64,000 nt of DNA from Reticulascus tulasneorum (lineage: Eukaryota > Ascomycota > Sordariomycetes > Glomerellales > Reticulascaceae): assembly GCA_001557505.1 (NCBI GenBank), contig LSAX01000011.1:868001-932000 (forward strand), given 5' to 3'. The notes under the pieces are model-generated. The model had not been told where the DNA came from. It saw nothing but the letters and a program-made list of their open reading frames with translations, and ran no database searches. This document shows, one piece after another, positions 36,105 to 47,572 of the stretch. The position numbers and the translations under genes were made by a program. Numbering within the stretch: the stretch's first letter is position 1; each line of letters begins with the position of its first letter.

Positions 36105-37208
36105 ATGGCCGATCTCGAGACATCCATCCCCAAGGGCTCTTGGGTCTTAGTTACGGGTGCCAACGGTCTCACGGCGTCTCATACCGTCAAGCAACTCCTT
36201 GACCGCGGTTTCAAAGTGCGTGGTGCAGTGAGAGATCTGGAAAAGTCTGGATGGCTTGTCCAGGATGCTTTCAAGTCCTACGCCGACCGGGGTGACTTCG
36301 AGCTGGCCCTCGTGCCCGACTTGGCTGCCGACCACGCGTTCGACGAGTCCGTCAAGGGCATGTCTGCTATTGCCCATATTGCGAGCATCGTCAGCTTTGA
36401 TCCCGACCCGAACAAGGTGGTGACTGGAACTGTGGCAGGCGTTACCTCCCTCCTGGAGGCAGCACTGAGAGAGCCGTCGGTCAAGTCGTTTGTCTACACC
36501 GGCTCCTTTTTGGCGGCTGTAATGCCGATTCCAGGCAACACTACCGTGGTAACGCGAGACACATGGAATGACTTCGCACTCGAGGCGGCCTGGGCCCCGC
36601 CACCGTACGAGCCTACCAGGGCGCCTCTCGTGTATGCTGCCAGCAAGGTAGCTGCCGAGAAAGCTCTTTGGAAGTTCGTGGAAGAGAGGAAGCCACACTT
36701 CTCAGTCAACACCATCTGCCCATCCGGCATCTTCGGCGAACCCCTCGCCAAAAGCCAGACAGAGCACGGGGCTTCGTGGATCAAGATGCTTTACGTCGGC
36801 GAGACCAGCCACATGGGTTTCATTCCTGCAAGTGAGTCTGATCATACAATCTCGAGATGGTGTCTCCCCCTATGATTCCAACTGACTGAATCTACAGCCA
36901 TTCACATCGACGCCAAGGACGTCGCGGTGCTCCACGTGGCGGCCATCTTAGATCCCAACGTGAATGGCGCGCGCTTCCACGCTTGGGCTACGCACTGCAA
37001 CTGGAACGATATGCTTTCAATCCTGCGAAAGCTGTACCCGCAGCGTAAGTTTGTCGACGATCTCCCGAATCTCACAGAGCTCGGAATTTCGACCGATTGC
37101 ACCGAGGAGCTCAAGCTGGTGAAGAAATGGAACAATCAGGATGGATGGAGGTCTCTGGAACAGACCGTCACGGAGAGTGCCAAGCCCCTTCCGGGCTGGT
37201 ATGCTTAG
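36105..37208 (+). CDS. NAD(P)-dependent aldehyde/ketone reductase, Gre2-type extended SDR
   Basis: Two exons, 36105..36831 and 36898..37208, joined across a 66-bp phase-1 intron (GTGAGT..ACAG), give 345 residues, the usual length of dihydroflavonol-4-reductase/Gre2-like enzymes. The N-terminal Rossmann motif TGANGLTAS is at residues 17-25, and the catalytic Tyr177 and Lys181 are in YAASK. A Ser/Thr-rich VYTGS strand precedes it. These enzymes reduce aldehydes or ketones with NADPH in the cytosol; the substrate cannot be told. It is followed on the same strand by an MFS transporter and preceded by a regulator-like gene. Confidence 0.9.
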
Positions 37209-38612
37209 TTTCGAGGATATGTGTGCGTTGGAGATGTAATGAAAGATCTTTCACAACCTATGAGGGATCAATTAATATCATCTCTCACTAAGCACCCATA
37301 ATAGTCGCATTGAGGTTTGGCTTCGAACATAAATGAGCGCTCTGCCTGATGAGTTAGCAACCAATGTCTCCTGCAACGGGCCTGCCATCCTTCCTTCACC
37401 GAGAACACCTTTCTCGGTAGCATCCGCTATAGCTGGCCAACCAATTCTCAAGGGCTGATCTGACTCCGTAATCAATGTCCGGAAAAGGAAGACGACTACG
37501 GCGGCCGCAGCATCCGAGACGTCGCTATATACGAATGCTTCGGTGTTCCGTACCAGTCCTACGACCGTATCCCTGCCTCCTGTCCAGCCGTGAGACTGTA
37601 CGTCGCAAGAGTCCGTCTATCCGCTGATCCGAGCTGGAAGCTACTTCTCAGTTGGGCGGCCTGTTTACTAGTCCAACTCCATTGAATTTGCATTCATATG
37701 GAGTTTCTTTACGGAAATCGAAGGCTGGGATATTGACCGGACGAACTGGGACACTGATGGAAGAGGATGAAATGACCGTTCAATTGCCACAATTGCGGTC
37801 AACCAACCTGAATTCCGTAAAATTCTATTGGCAAACCAGCTGGACCTGTACCAAAGTTCCATGCTCGTCCCCCTCCAGAATATGCCAGCTTATCTGTGCA
37901 CCCCGCGCTGAGGTGCGTCGCGATAATGCCGGAAGTGCGATTCCTGCTGCAGATGGCCAGTTCGACGGGGTCTGCTGTGCATCTGGACCCATGTCCCCCC
38001 ACACTGCAAGCAGCTGGGTTCCGGCCCGTGACATCCAGGCTGGCGACCTACTTAGGTAACTTAATGCGTCGATGCACCAGATTTGGGGGGGGGCAAATCG
38101 GTTGCTACGGGGCGAGTTTTGGTGAATCTGCAGCGCTTGCGGCTGCTTAGCCTGCCGCGGGCGCCACTTCATCTCACCGGGGGGGCCAGACGCTGAACTG
38201 AATAAGCCTGGAGGTCATTTGGCCTAGACCCCTCCCATGATGACACTACTTCCTTTCTTCCATCGAGCCCTCCTCCTCAGTACACGCATCTGAACTTCCA
38301 ACATTTCTTCGTCGCTGTTGTAATCCACATACTGCGTCCTTAAGATGTAGTGACAGCTGGCTTGGTGCTTCTTTTGATGAATGTGTATGTGAATCTGTTC
38401 GAGACGGATTGAAAGAGTGTTCGATACAGGAACTGAAGGGATTATTTGAGCCTCACGCTGGATCCGCTAGTGAAACGAGTCTGGTGAGTGACCGGCGTGT
38501 CTCACATCGACAGCCTCACGTGAACCTCGCCATTTCAGCATTATTCACCCACAGAGCCCGGGGCTTCCGTCGAAAATTCTAGTCACAGTTTTCCGAAGGT
38601 TCAGACGGCGCA
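37209..38612. other. Gene-free stretch
   Basis: No coding region is supportable. A run of nine guanines occurs at about 38084-38092 and a six-guanine run near 38180. Frames at 37.65-38.17 kb overlap on both strands and have no recognisable content. The right end should hold the promoter of the MFS gene. Confidence 0.4.
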
Positions 38613-40569
38613 ATGAGATTCTCGCACTTCCTCAGGCGCTTCGCCATGGGCCGGACGGACACGGTAGATGACTACCTCGGCGTCTTGATTCCGCTCGAGG
38701 AAGCGCACCTGCACAGCCACTCGGCGCGCATAGGCCGGTGCGAGTTCGAGGAGACACCGCAGGATGACTCGGATGATGATGATTCCGACAAGGACAGGGA
38801 GCATGAGAGGACGGGGATGCTGGAGATGAACGCAGCCGAGTATACGATCGAGGGACTGCGGAAAGAGGTGAGGAAGGGAAGAAAGGGGCAGTGGACGGAT
38901 TATGAATGTGAGTTTGTCCACGGCATAAGAGAATGAAGGCTTGAGCTTGCATCCGCTTGGGACGGTGAGACTGATGCATGAGGGACGCCTAGTGAAATCG
39001 AAGATCATCAATAAGGCGATACAGGATATCGGGATGGGAAGGTATAATTGGCAGCTTTTTGTGCTCTGTGGATTTGGATGGTTCGCGGATAAGTGAGTTC
39101 TCATTACCGGCCGCCATCAAGATCACACGTAGCGAATACTGACCTTGCCCAATCTAGTCTCTGGTTACAAGTGAGTTGTTGACTTCCATGGGCTTGAACA
39201 GACAGCAACTAACCGCATATAGGGTGTATCTTTGACCCTCCCGTCTCTGTCAGCGGAGTTTGGCATTTCAGAAAAGACTGTGAGATATACAACCAGCTCA
39301 CTCTTCGTGGGCTTGTGCTTCGGGAGCTTCATCTGGGGCGTCGGTTCGGACATTCTGGGCCGGCGAATAGCTTTCAATCTCACCTTGCTGATCACCAGCA
39401 TCTTCGGGATTCTGTCCTCGTACGCTTCTAGCTGGGGCTGGGTGTGTTTTATGTTCGCGTCGCTGGGGTTCGGAGTTGGCGGGAACCTGCCCGTCGACGG
39501 CGCGTTGTTCCTCGAATTCTTGCCGGACGCCTCGAGCGCCTTGCTGACCCTCCTCTCTGTCTGGTGGCCGATTGGCCAGCTGTGCTCATCGCTTGTCGCG
39601 TGGTACTTTATCGCCAACTGGCCTGCAGATCAGGGGTGGAGGTACTTCGTGCTCACGATGGGCATCATCACGTTCGTCATGTTCATCATTCGCTTCTTCA
39701 TCTTCCATCTCTTCGAGTCGCCCAAGTTCCTCCTCTCGAGGGGTCGGCAGGCCGAGGCGGTGGCGGTTGTTCACGGGATTGCCTATCGGAATAATGCGAA
39801 GACGTGGCTGACGGAGGAGATCCTCGACGCTGTGGTCGAGGACTCGGTGCACCCGGTGCTCTCGCGCCGGCCGTCGACGACGAACATCCTCAAGGACAAG
39901 CTCAGCTCGTTCTCGGGCGAGCGGCTGCGGCCCCTTTTCAAGACTCGCACGCTCGGGATGGCAACTGCCATAATATGGTTCTGCTGGGCAACCATCGGTA
40001 TGGGATATCCACTGTTCAACGCCTTTCTGCCACAGTATTTCTCACACGGCGGATCATCCGACTCGGATGATACTTCTGCGGATGCCACTCCTGGGTCCAT
40101 TTCGTCCGAGACTTATCGCAACTACGCCATTACCAGCGTCGCCGGCGTGCCGGGCAGTCTTCTCGCGGCCTATCTCGTGGATCAGAAATCTCCCTGGCTC
40201 GGACGCCGCGGCACGCTTGCCATCTCCACGTTCGTCTCCGCCATCTTCCTCTTCCTGTTCGTCAAGTTCGGGACCACCCCGTTGTCACAGCTGGCGTTTT
40301 CGTGTGTCGAGGCCTTCTCCCAAAACATCATGTACGGCGTCCTCTACGCCTTCACCCCCGAGATCTTTCCTGCGCCGGTCCGTGGCGCCGGCACCGGCGT
40401 GGCGAGCTTCCTGAATCGTGTCACGGGGCTGATGGCACCAATACTTGCCGCGAACATTCCCGGGGATGGCGCGACCACGCCGATTTATCTCTCGGGGGCT
40501 CTGATTTTGGCCGCGTTTCTGGGCATGTGCCTGATCCCGATTGAGACGCGGGGCAGGCAGAGGCTGTAA
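38613..40569 (+). CDS. MFS transporter (SV2/sugar-transporter-like)
   Basis: Four exons, 38613..38907, 38993..39092, 39158..39170 (13 nt) and 39223..40569, give 584 residues. The N-terminus of about 110 residues is cytosolic and contains an Asp/Ser-rich acidic stretch. Helix 1 (GFGWFADNLWLQGVSL) is spread over exons 2, 3 and 4. The helix 2-3 loop carries the MFS motif GSDILGRRIAFN, and the second half has the matching RRGTLAIS. A central loop of about 90 residues separates the halves. The arrangement matches the fungal SV2-like/organic-solute branch; the substrate is unknown. The 13-nt exon encodes four residues (LWLQ) plus one shared base and has good donor and acceptor signals on both sides. 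The start is the first ATG in frame after a non-coding leader. Confidence 0.9.
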
Positions 40570-40831
40570 TGTCGTGGAAGCGATGGATGACCAAAAAACG
40601 GAGGTTTGAATGCATTCTTAAGTGCTCGGGCTCAGGGACATAGCGTGGTTTCTTGCATGGGAGGAGAATGATGGACATACCGGTACTTGAAAGATAAAAG
40701 ATGGCACTGGGGGGCGAGACACATGGATCCCGGTCGGCGCGCGGATTAATGGATAGGCATCAATAATACACTTTCTAGGTTGGTATCAAATTACGGCTTG
40801 TGGCTCTCTACATCTAACAGTGAAATGGCCC

Positions 40832-41978
40832 TCATCTATTCCCCCTAGCGCCAGCAGGCGCGTCGACTCTCCGTTTCCTGAATGAATTCCCCATGGCATC
40901 CCTCACCATCGGATCCGCGCGTATTGTGTTCTGCACCAGCCATTCCTTCACCTTATGCCTCATGTTCCCCAAGGCAGCGCGATCGCCCACAAACGGCGCC
41001 ATCTCCATATCCAGCAGCCTGCCCGCCTCTGTATCCAGCCCGCTAGCCATGGCTTCTAGCCGGTCGAGCCCTTGCCTCAGCGACTCCTCGCCGCCCTCGG
41101 CAGCCTTCTGCGCCAGCTGCTGCTGGGGATTGAGTAGCGGACCGATTTGCGAGAAGGCAATGTAGGCGGTGATGCAGATCTTGCGCGCGAGGGAGATGAT
41201 CTGCCATTGGATATAGGGCTGGTGGGTGGTGAAGCGGGCGAGGAACTGATTTGGTACGGCGATAATAGGCGGCAGGGCGGGGCGGGTGATAATATGGACT
41301 TCAAAGATGCAGAGAGAGAGGAGGAGGAGCCAGCGCCAGTATTTTCCCCAGTCGAGGTAGCCTAGCATTCCGAAGACGTACATCGCTATCGCCGCGACGG
41401 CATAGTGCGGCAGCAGATTCTGGAAGACGCCCCTCGCCACGAAATCCCGTATAGTCGTAGTGTGCTGCCAGTCCACTATCTCGGTCCCGAACCGATCATA
41501 CGCAAAGCGCTTCGCATCGTTAACCAGGGTATCACTGGCCGTCTTCAAGTGCATGAAGTAGTTTGCGCCATCAGTCCCATCTGTCACCTTATCGGGGTGG
41601 TAGACTGCAGCGAGGCGTCGGAAGCGCGATTTGATGTCGCGCTCGGAGGCGACGAATGGCACGCCCAGGTCCGAGTAGTAGGTGCCGGCGCGCTGCAGCT
41701 CGTAGTCGGCTTCGTAGATCGTGTAGAGGAGGTAGACGGACACGACGAGGATGTGGATGCGGCGGCGGTGCTCGATGTAGCGCGGTGTGCCGGGCGCGGG
41801 TTTGGGGTCACCGGCGCGGATAGTTAGGCCGTACCAGATGGATTGCGTCCAGCCGGTGACGAGCTAATGGGGAAAAGAGTTAGACGGTTCAAGAGGGAGC
41901 TAGAGTGAGTTGGGCGAGATGGGGACGCACGTTAGGGAGGAAGGACCATCCTATTAGCGAGAGGATGTTGGACGACAT
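40832..41978 (-). CDS. ERJ5: ER membrane J-domain protein Erj5 (Sec63-like)
   Basis: Two exons, 41978..41931 and 41863..40832, with a 67-bp intron (GTGCGT..TTAG, phase 0), give 359 residues. It is a J-protein that stimulates Hsp70 (Kar2/BiP-type) ATPase on the ER membrane. The N-terminus starts MSSNILSLIGW and continues into GWTQSIWYGLTIRAGDPKP, the conserved fungal signature. A membrane helix follows (about residues 52-66). The J-domain spans about 77-140 with the HPD triad at 105-107. Further hydrophobic segments (about 150-200) and a Leu/Glu-rich C-terminal half come after it. It converges with the upstream MFS gene across 262 bp. Confidence 0.95.
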
Positions 41979-43568
41979 TGTTTAATCGTCGGCGATAGGT
42001 TAGGGGGCAACTTATGACATTGCAAATGAAGGAATCAAGATGAGAGGTGCAAGAAAGGAAGCAAGCAAGAAGGGCAAGGAAGAGAATGTTTGAGTTTGGT
42101 GAGATGGTCAGCGCAGCAAGGACATTCTGTCATTTCATCACTGATTCGAGAGAACACCGTTTCCCGGGGTCGAGATCCCTGTCAGTGGAGTGGAGCTAGG
42201 CAGATCTACCGGCGCGGAGCAAGTAAAACCCGCTGCAGGGGTCTGGTCCGATATAAGGTCACCTCTGAAGATCTGTTGAACGTCCAAGACACAGTCCATG
42301 GCAGATCAGAACGGCCCCAAGAACCTGGACTGGCTTTCGATAGGAGTGGTCTATCTTCAGCCTCTAGGAGAAAGCGTCTCCCGTGCACCTATGCACGACG
42401 ACAAGCCCCTTCTCAGGCAAGGGAGGATAATTAATGCTGTGATGGTCATCACATTGGGGCGACATTCATCTAATACTCTTCATAGTCTGAACTGGCCAAG
42501 ATGGTTTGGTCAAAATACGCGAGCCTATGATTCTAGGGTAGCCAAATAAGTTATGATCTTTAACTGGCTCTTGTATTTCATCCGTGCGGGCTCAAATCTG
42601 TCATCGCCACTGGCCCGGTCAACCGCACCAAGAGCATCATGCCATTCCAAGAACTCGAGCAACATTCAATCTTTGGCTAGAAGTCTCACGACCGCACTTG
42701 CTCTATTCAATTTCCAAGCTTCTAGAGGGTTCTGAAAAGCATATATGCACACGCCATTCTTTTCTCCGGCTGTCCTACCTCAAAAGAGCGGGGTGGCCTT
42801 CAAGAGATATTAATCCAAGTATTGTGAGGCTGAAAAAGGGGTATTTATCTGGCTGCCTAAGAGATCGTCTATCCATCATTCCAGCTCCATATTTCCTTAG
42901 ACATCTGAAGGGCACGAATCCGAGCAGTGCGAGCGAACCGATCTCGCTACCACTGTATGCTTCCAGATCGTCGAATGCAAGAAGCGCGTCCGCCAACTTA
43001 GCCTATATGCTACAGACATACTCTTCGTACCCGAGCTCATATCTTTTAATTTCGTGATGTTACCATAGCTTGTAGCAACTGATGTCTTTGGTCTCCCAAC
43101 AATTCGGTTGCCTGTGGTAAATTATGGTCCTCAATAGGTAATGGTGCACGCTTCTAAATTGATGCTTAAACTTTCCGGTGTCCGGCTCTTTCTCACCATA
43201 CCCGGGAATCAAGTAGTATGCCAATCACTTCATTTGGAGCAGATGGCTTATTAGCTATTTTCCTCACAGCGGTGAGAAGTCGTGCCGATGACTGTGCCTC
43301 TTGCAAATTGCGATGCCCATGAGCTGAACTTGAAGCAATTTAGAAGAGGAGGAAGTAGGGTTACTAATGGCTTCGTAATATAGACGGTGCACATCAGAGC
43401 TTCGCTTACAATGGAATTCTGATCATGTCTGGAGTGAAACCGCCAGGGTCCTTCAACCATATAATGCAAGCGACTGATCCTCCCATCTAAGTCTGGAGAG
43501 GATGTGATAAGACGTAACCTCAACAATATCCACGGAGCCGTTTCTCTGAATGTGCATAGTCCAGCAAT
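41979..43568. other. Gene-free stretch
   Basis: This lies upstream of both ERJ5 (-) and the six-cysteine protein (+), so promoters of both are expected. No coding region is supportable; open frames around 42.1-43.1 kb and 43.25-43.67 kb have no recognisable content. Confidence 0.4.
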
Positions 43569-44144
43569 ATGAAGCTCTCTCTCTTCACCATCCTCGCAAT
43601 CACGGGGCTTAGCTCTGCCATTGCCGTGGCAAACTTCGAAGCCGAGAAGGCAGTTCGTGTCGCCCACATTGCCGACGAAGAATCAGTCGCGAAGAGGTTT
43701 CCCGATCCGCTTCCAGAATCAGACGAGGATGACAAAGTGACCGAGCTCTACGTCCGCCAGGGATATATCGGCCAGATCTGCACCAACCGATCTGCGAGTT
43801 TCTCCCGTCTGCTTACCCAAGTAGTTGGCTAACATGCAGTCAGTTTGGGAACTATATTGGGACTTGCCAGACCACCAGCTATTGTAGCTCCAAGGCAGGG
43901 GTTGCCGACCCTCTTCCTGATTGCCCAGGACCGGACAACATTCAATGTTGTGTTCTGGACGATTGCATCAACGGAGCTGATGGGTATTGTAAAGATACTC
44001 TGACCTCAAACTGCCTCTCAGGCATGCATTTTGATCCGCAAGTAGCCTCTCCTTCTAGCACGGACTATAAGCTGATGATTTTGGTCTCATAGAGGAAACT
44101 ACTGCCCCGGTCCGCAGAGATACCAATGCTGCCGATATAACTGA
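43569..44144 (+). CDS. Small secreted protein with two tandem six-cysteine repeats (GC-AG introns)
   Basis: Model of three exons, 43569..43793, 43844..44037 and 44093..44144, gives 156 residues. A signal peptide ends near residue 19 (MKLSLFTILAITGLSS). An acidic pro-region with a Lys-Arg site at 42-43 follows, suggesting Kex2-type processing. Then come 12 cysteines in two matching sets: C-x11-C-x5-C-x12-C-x7-CC and C-x7-C-x7-C-x11-C-x7-CC. Both sets share the signature CPGPxxxQCC. The frame only closes if the introns are 43794-43843 (GCGAGT..CAG, 50 bp) and 44038-44092 (GCAAGT..TAG, 55 bp); no GT donor gives the right phase. Six-cysteine modules of this CPGP..CC kind occur in fungal secreted wall- or peptidoglycan-related proteins, as I recall; function here is unassigned. 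It could be an effector-like or cell-wall-interacting protein. Confidence 0.75.
43794..43843 (+). other. GC-AG intron 1 of the six-cysteine gene
   Basis: Donor TCT|GCGAGT, branch-like GGCTAAC and acceptor GTCAG, 50 bp, phase 0. The frame without splicing hits a stop within the intron (TAA in GGCTAAC), while removal joins ICTNRS to FGNYIGTC. Confidence 0.65.
44038..44092 (+). other. GC-AG intron 2 of the six-cysteine gene
   Basis: Donor ATCC|GCAAGT, the classical GC-type donor, a branch-like GCTGATG, and acceptor CATAG; 55 bp, phase 2. Removal joins GMHFDP to GNYCPGP and restores the second CPGPxxxQCC signature. The nearby GT two bases later gives a wrong frame downstream. Confidence 0.65.
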
Positions 44145-47100
44145 AGAAATGGCATGAAGGAGGACCAACCTTGCATTGCACTTTGAAGCAGGGGTTGACA
44201 AATTGTGAAAGATGAAATCATCATCCGCTCGCTCAATCGATCTTGCCATGGTCGGAGAAATTAGCTAAGGTTTTGTCTCGTTCAATTCCTGCAGATAGTT
44301 CGCGGAGAATGCTAGTAAATACTTGGCTTGGGATCTTCAGACCCGCCTGCAAGAGTTCTAGAAAGCTTAGGATGAAGACTGAAGAAATTAATCAGTTTCA
44401 ACAGAGATGCGGCACCGTCATTTACACGAGTCAACTTCCACGGACAACTGAGGCCCTGTCTGGCTGCGTAATATCCAAATGGTGGCAAGGCATATGTAAC
44501 TGAGACAGATTGTCAAGCAATCCTCCGCAACTGAAGATCCTTCTGTGTTGTCTAGTCAGGGCATTTGCCATCTTCAACTGCTCTTTGGACGTTAACTTTG
44601 GATCATCTGTTGCTGATTGATAGGTGTGACATCAAGAAGGTGGGTATTAAGTATAAAGCATCGAAACCACCGGAAAAGACATAATCATAACGCAACTTCG
44701 AAACCAAGCAGAATATTATCTTGGTTCTCATTGACGTTGATAGCCATGCAGACTTCACTTAAGCGACACTTCGAGCAGGCTGAAATCAGACACATGCTCC
44801 GATAGACACAATGGGGCTCTCCTTCATGTTGCTTTGTATTCCCTCAAGGTAGGGCTGCTTTCAGTCTCTTCATTGAGTCATGTTTGGATGCTTTCAACTT
44901 GTCTTTGCGGAAAACACACCAGAACCCGATAATTAGGCGGAATGGATAGATCGGAACGCTGAGATAATGAGGCAGAAAAAGGGCAGTGCAACTCTTACTA
45001 GAAAATATTACGTATGATTACATTCTGAGACTATATCTGAAGGCTTCTGGCACAACAATGAGAAGAGCAATCTTCACGGTATTCAACCAACTTTTCAAAG
45101 GGTCAGCAGAATGTCACGGATGATGACTGGAGTTCTATGACTATACAAGCAAGCATTCCCCGTAGTTTAGGAGCTCTGGTGTTCCTTAGCTAGGTCCTGG
45201 AAATGGACGTTCCTGGAATTCTACACACTCATGGAGGCCTCTCAGCCAGACTAGAACGATGCTCGTTCCTTTCTCCTCGCACTTGACATGTTGAACGGAA
45301 CTCCATCTTCGCTGAGCCATTGGCCTGTCAAACATTGTGCTTTGCAATGGGAATGTGGCACTGCCTCCTCACAAGAGCTTCCCAGTCTCCGTCAGAGATT
45401 CTCATTCACCATGGCCCCGAACACCATCTGCCGAAACATCAGAACTTGGAACAGGAGTCCAACTATCCCGGGCGTCGCTTAGAGAGCTGTATCGTGTCAC
45501 ACCTCGAAGGAAGATGGTGTCAACAGGAAGTCTGAGCATCATCCATCCTAGCCGAGGGCAGCATGCGATGCCAGAAACCCAGTCCAATTTTGCCTCCTTC
45601 TGGTCACCGAACTCTTGTTTAGTCGCTGCTGAGGCACATTCTGGCACATCTCTAAATTACATACGCGCAATGAGCGCTTGTAAATCCCAAAAGCCCCATC
45701 CAGACCCTGACAACAACCCGGTTTCTCGCCTTGACCTTCTCGCCATCTGGGGTTTGGCCGCGTCAGGACCGTCCACGACAAGGCAGCTAGCCCAGAAAGT
45801 TGCCTTGCGACAATCGCTTCAGAATATTGATGAAACCCTAGAGCTACCAGGGGGCGGATGTTACCGGAATCGCCACCTACATCTGGGCGAGTGCTACCCC
45901 AGCCTGGACCTAAGTTGTCTCTAACCTGGATAGCTAAGGCGAAATCTACCAATATCTCATGCATGCCATCCCGTGCGGCAACAGCGGAAGGACTAAGCGT
46001 AATTTCCCCACCATCGAGACGCAGAGCAAGCGAGTGTACCAAAGCTGCGTCCGCCACCATCCGGATTTGCTCTTCAGTCGGTTCCACCGGCCAGATTCCA
46101 AGCCACCGAGCCGAGGGAAACACTCGCAAGGAGCGAGATAGCTCACGTGGGCTTGACTCATGGCGCAGTTGTCCGGATGCCAGCGGCGTACTTGTGCAGA
46201 TCACACCGCTCGTACCAATGATCCACTCGGCCATCAAGATTTCAACACGCATCGTGCTTCCTGGCGCACGGGACTATCGATGGAAATGGCAGCCCGTATG
46301 CTGCAGGGCCGGTATTGAATCCAATCAAAGCAACCACACTCCTGGGAACCGAAGGGTGCATGATACGGAGCCTTCTCAAGCATGGGGCCAAAAATAAAAG
46401 ACCAAACCTACCTGAACTTGCAGAAGATCCGACCCTACGTTCCTGGTTACGTGATTCCTCCCAAACCCGTATTACCGCGCACGCCATTCGTCAGTCGCAT
46501 GTAAGACGGAGAATTCCTCAGCCCTGCGCGTCGATCCTGAGCTGGATATTACCCTCTGCCTCACTACCGAACAGCACAATCTCGTCATGAATCCCTCGAT
46601 GCAGTAAGATTGAGTTGTCATTTTAGATTAAACATTTGCTTTTACGAAGGAAGCTTCGCCCACAAGTTCGTGATCTTATCATACCAAGATGTAGAGTCCA
46701 CTGGAAATGGAACTCTGATTCGGGCCTTACAGCTTTACTCGTTTCTACTGGACGACATCCTCCTCGCCTAGATGTATGAAAGCTGATACAGGGATGGTCG
46801 AATCTGCCTCGGCCGAATGTCTTGTTGGCGCCCGACGTTTCAATATTGTGCCACATATCCGCTGCGGCTGGCTCGGGATGCCAAGAAGCCACCCCAAGGC
46901 CAAGGCACCTTATTACTTTACGATCCTCGTGTGTCTCTGCTCTCATCTTTGCAGCATATGGGAATCATGGTGGCAGAGATTGGCTGCAACATCTTATCCT
47001 TAGACAGTGGGGCATGAGATCGAACGAAGGAGACGAGGCGAATGTGAGGAACGAACGAAATAACGTATTAGCTCCAACGCGCCATTACTACTACATGTAC

Positions 47101-47572
47101 GTAAGATATATTTTGCCTGAGAACCCAGCAACTCTGGTTCCGTACTCCATCGTGAAAAAGGGGGTAGGTGTCGAGTGAGCAACGAACGGAAGCAAGTGTG
47201 CTGAACGGGTTACAAGCTTCCAATGCTTCGCCGTGCCACTTGTACAGATATAGAAGGAATACGCGAAGGAGATGGACTTGGGGTCGAGAGTTTCGTCAAA
47301 TTAAAGATCATTGATTTGGCTGCCTGCAATCCTGTCCAGACGACCATGCAATCCGTGATAAGCTCCTCAAAACATGACATCTGTGTTTCTCCCAACGATG
47401 ATACCGGGCCTGGCTCGTCTGGGCGCAGCGATGGCGCCAGATTTGCGTCAGCGGGGCGGCGAATTGGAGGCTCGATTAAGCATCAGAAGTTAGGATCATG
47501 TGGGGGAGTGTCTCAACGGCCCGGAAGGTCGTTCGGACAGCTTACAGATCAGTCGGGACCGAAGGTGAGAGA
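44145..47572. other. 3.4-kb stretch without a clear gene
   Basis: No gene that I recognise. Long overlapping frames exist at 45.3-46.6 kb: a 234-codon minus-strand frame (45548..46252) and two plus-strand frames overlapping it (45337..45924, 45858..46397). They overlap antisense to each other, so at most one can be coding; none has a domain I recognise. The minus-strand one may be part of a decayed gene. Confidence 0.4.
45548..46252 (-). pseudogene. Unassigned 234-codon frame, possible gene relic
   Basis: This is the longest uninterrupted frame in a 3.4-kb empty stretch, on the minus strand. The middle (about residues 55-115) has a plausible protein-like composition with Leu/Ala/Val/Glu/Asp helices, whereas the C-terminal 90 residues are Arg/Gln-rich and look like chance. 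I recognise no family. It could be a fragment of a once larger gene. Evidence is length and composition only. Confidence 0.15.

Noticed and set aside
43794..44060. GT-AG introns in the six-cysteine gene (donors GTTTCT, GTAGTT or GTAGCC).
   Set aside because: None gives the phase needed to join the clearly coding cysteine-rich frames; CAA|GTAGTT leaves an intron of only 23 bp, and CAA|GTAGCC forces a wrong downstream frame.
45337..46397. Two plus-strand frames (195 and 179 codons) overlapping the minus-strand relic.
   Set aside because: They overlap each other and the opposite frame, and neither has a recognisable domain or splice logic.
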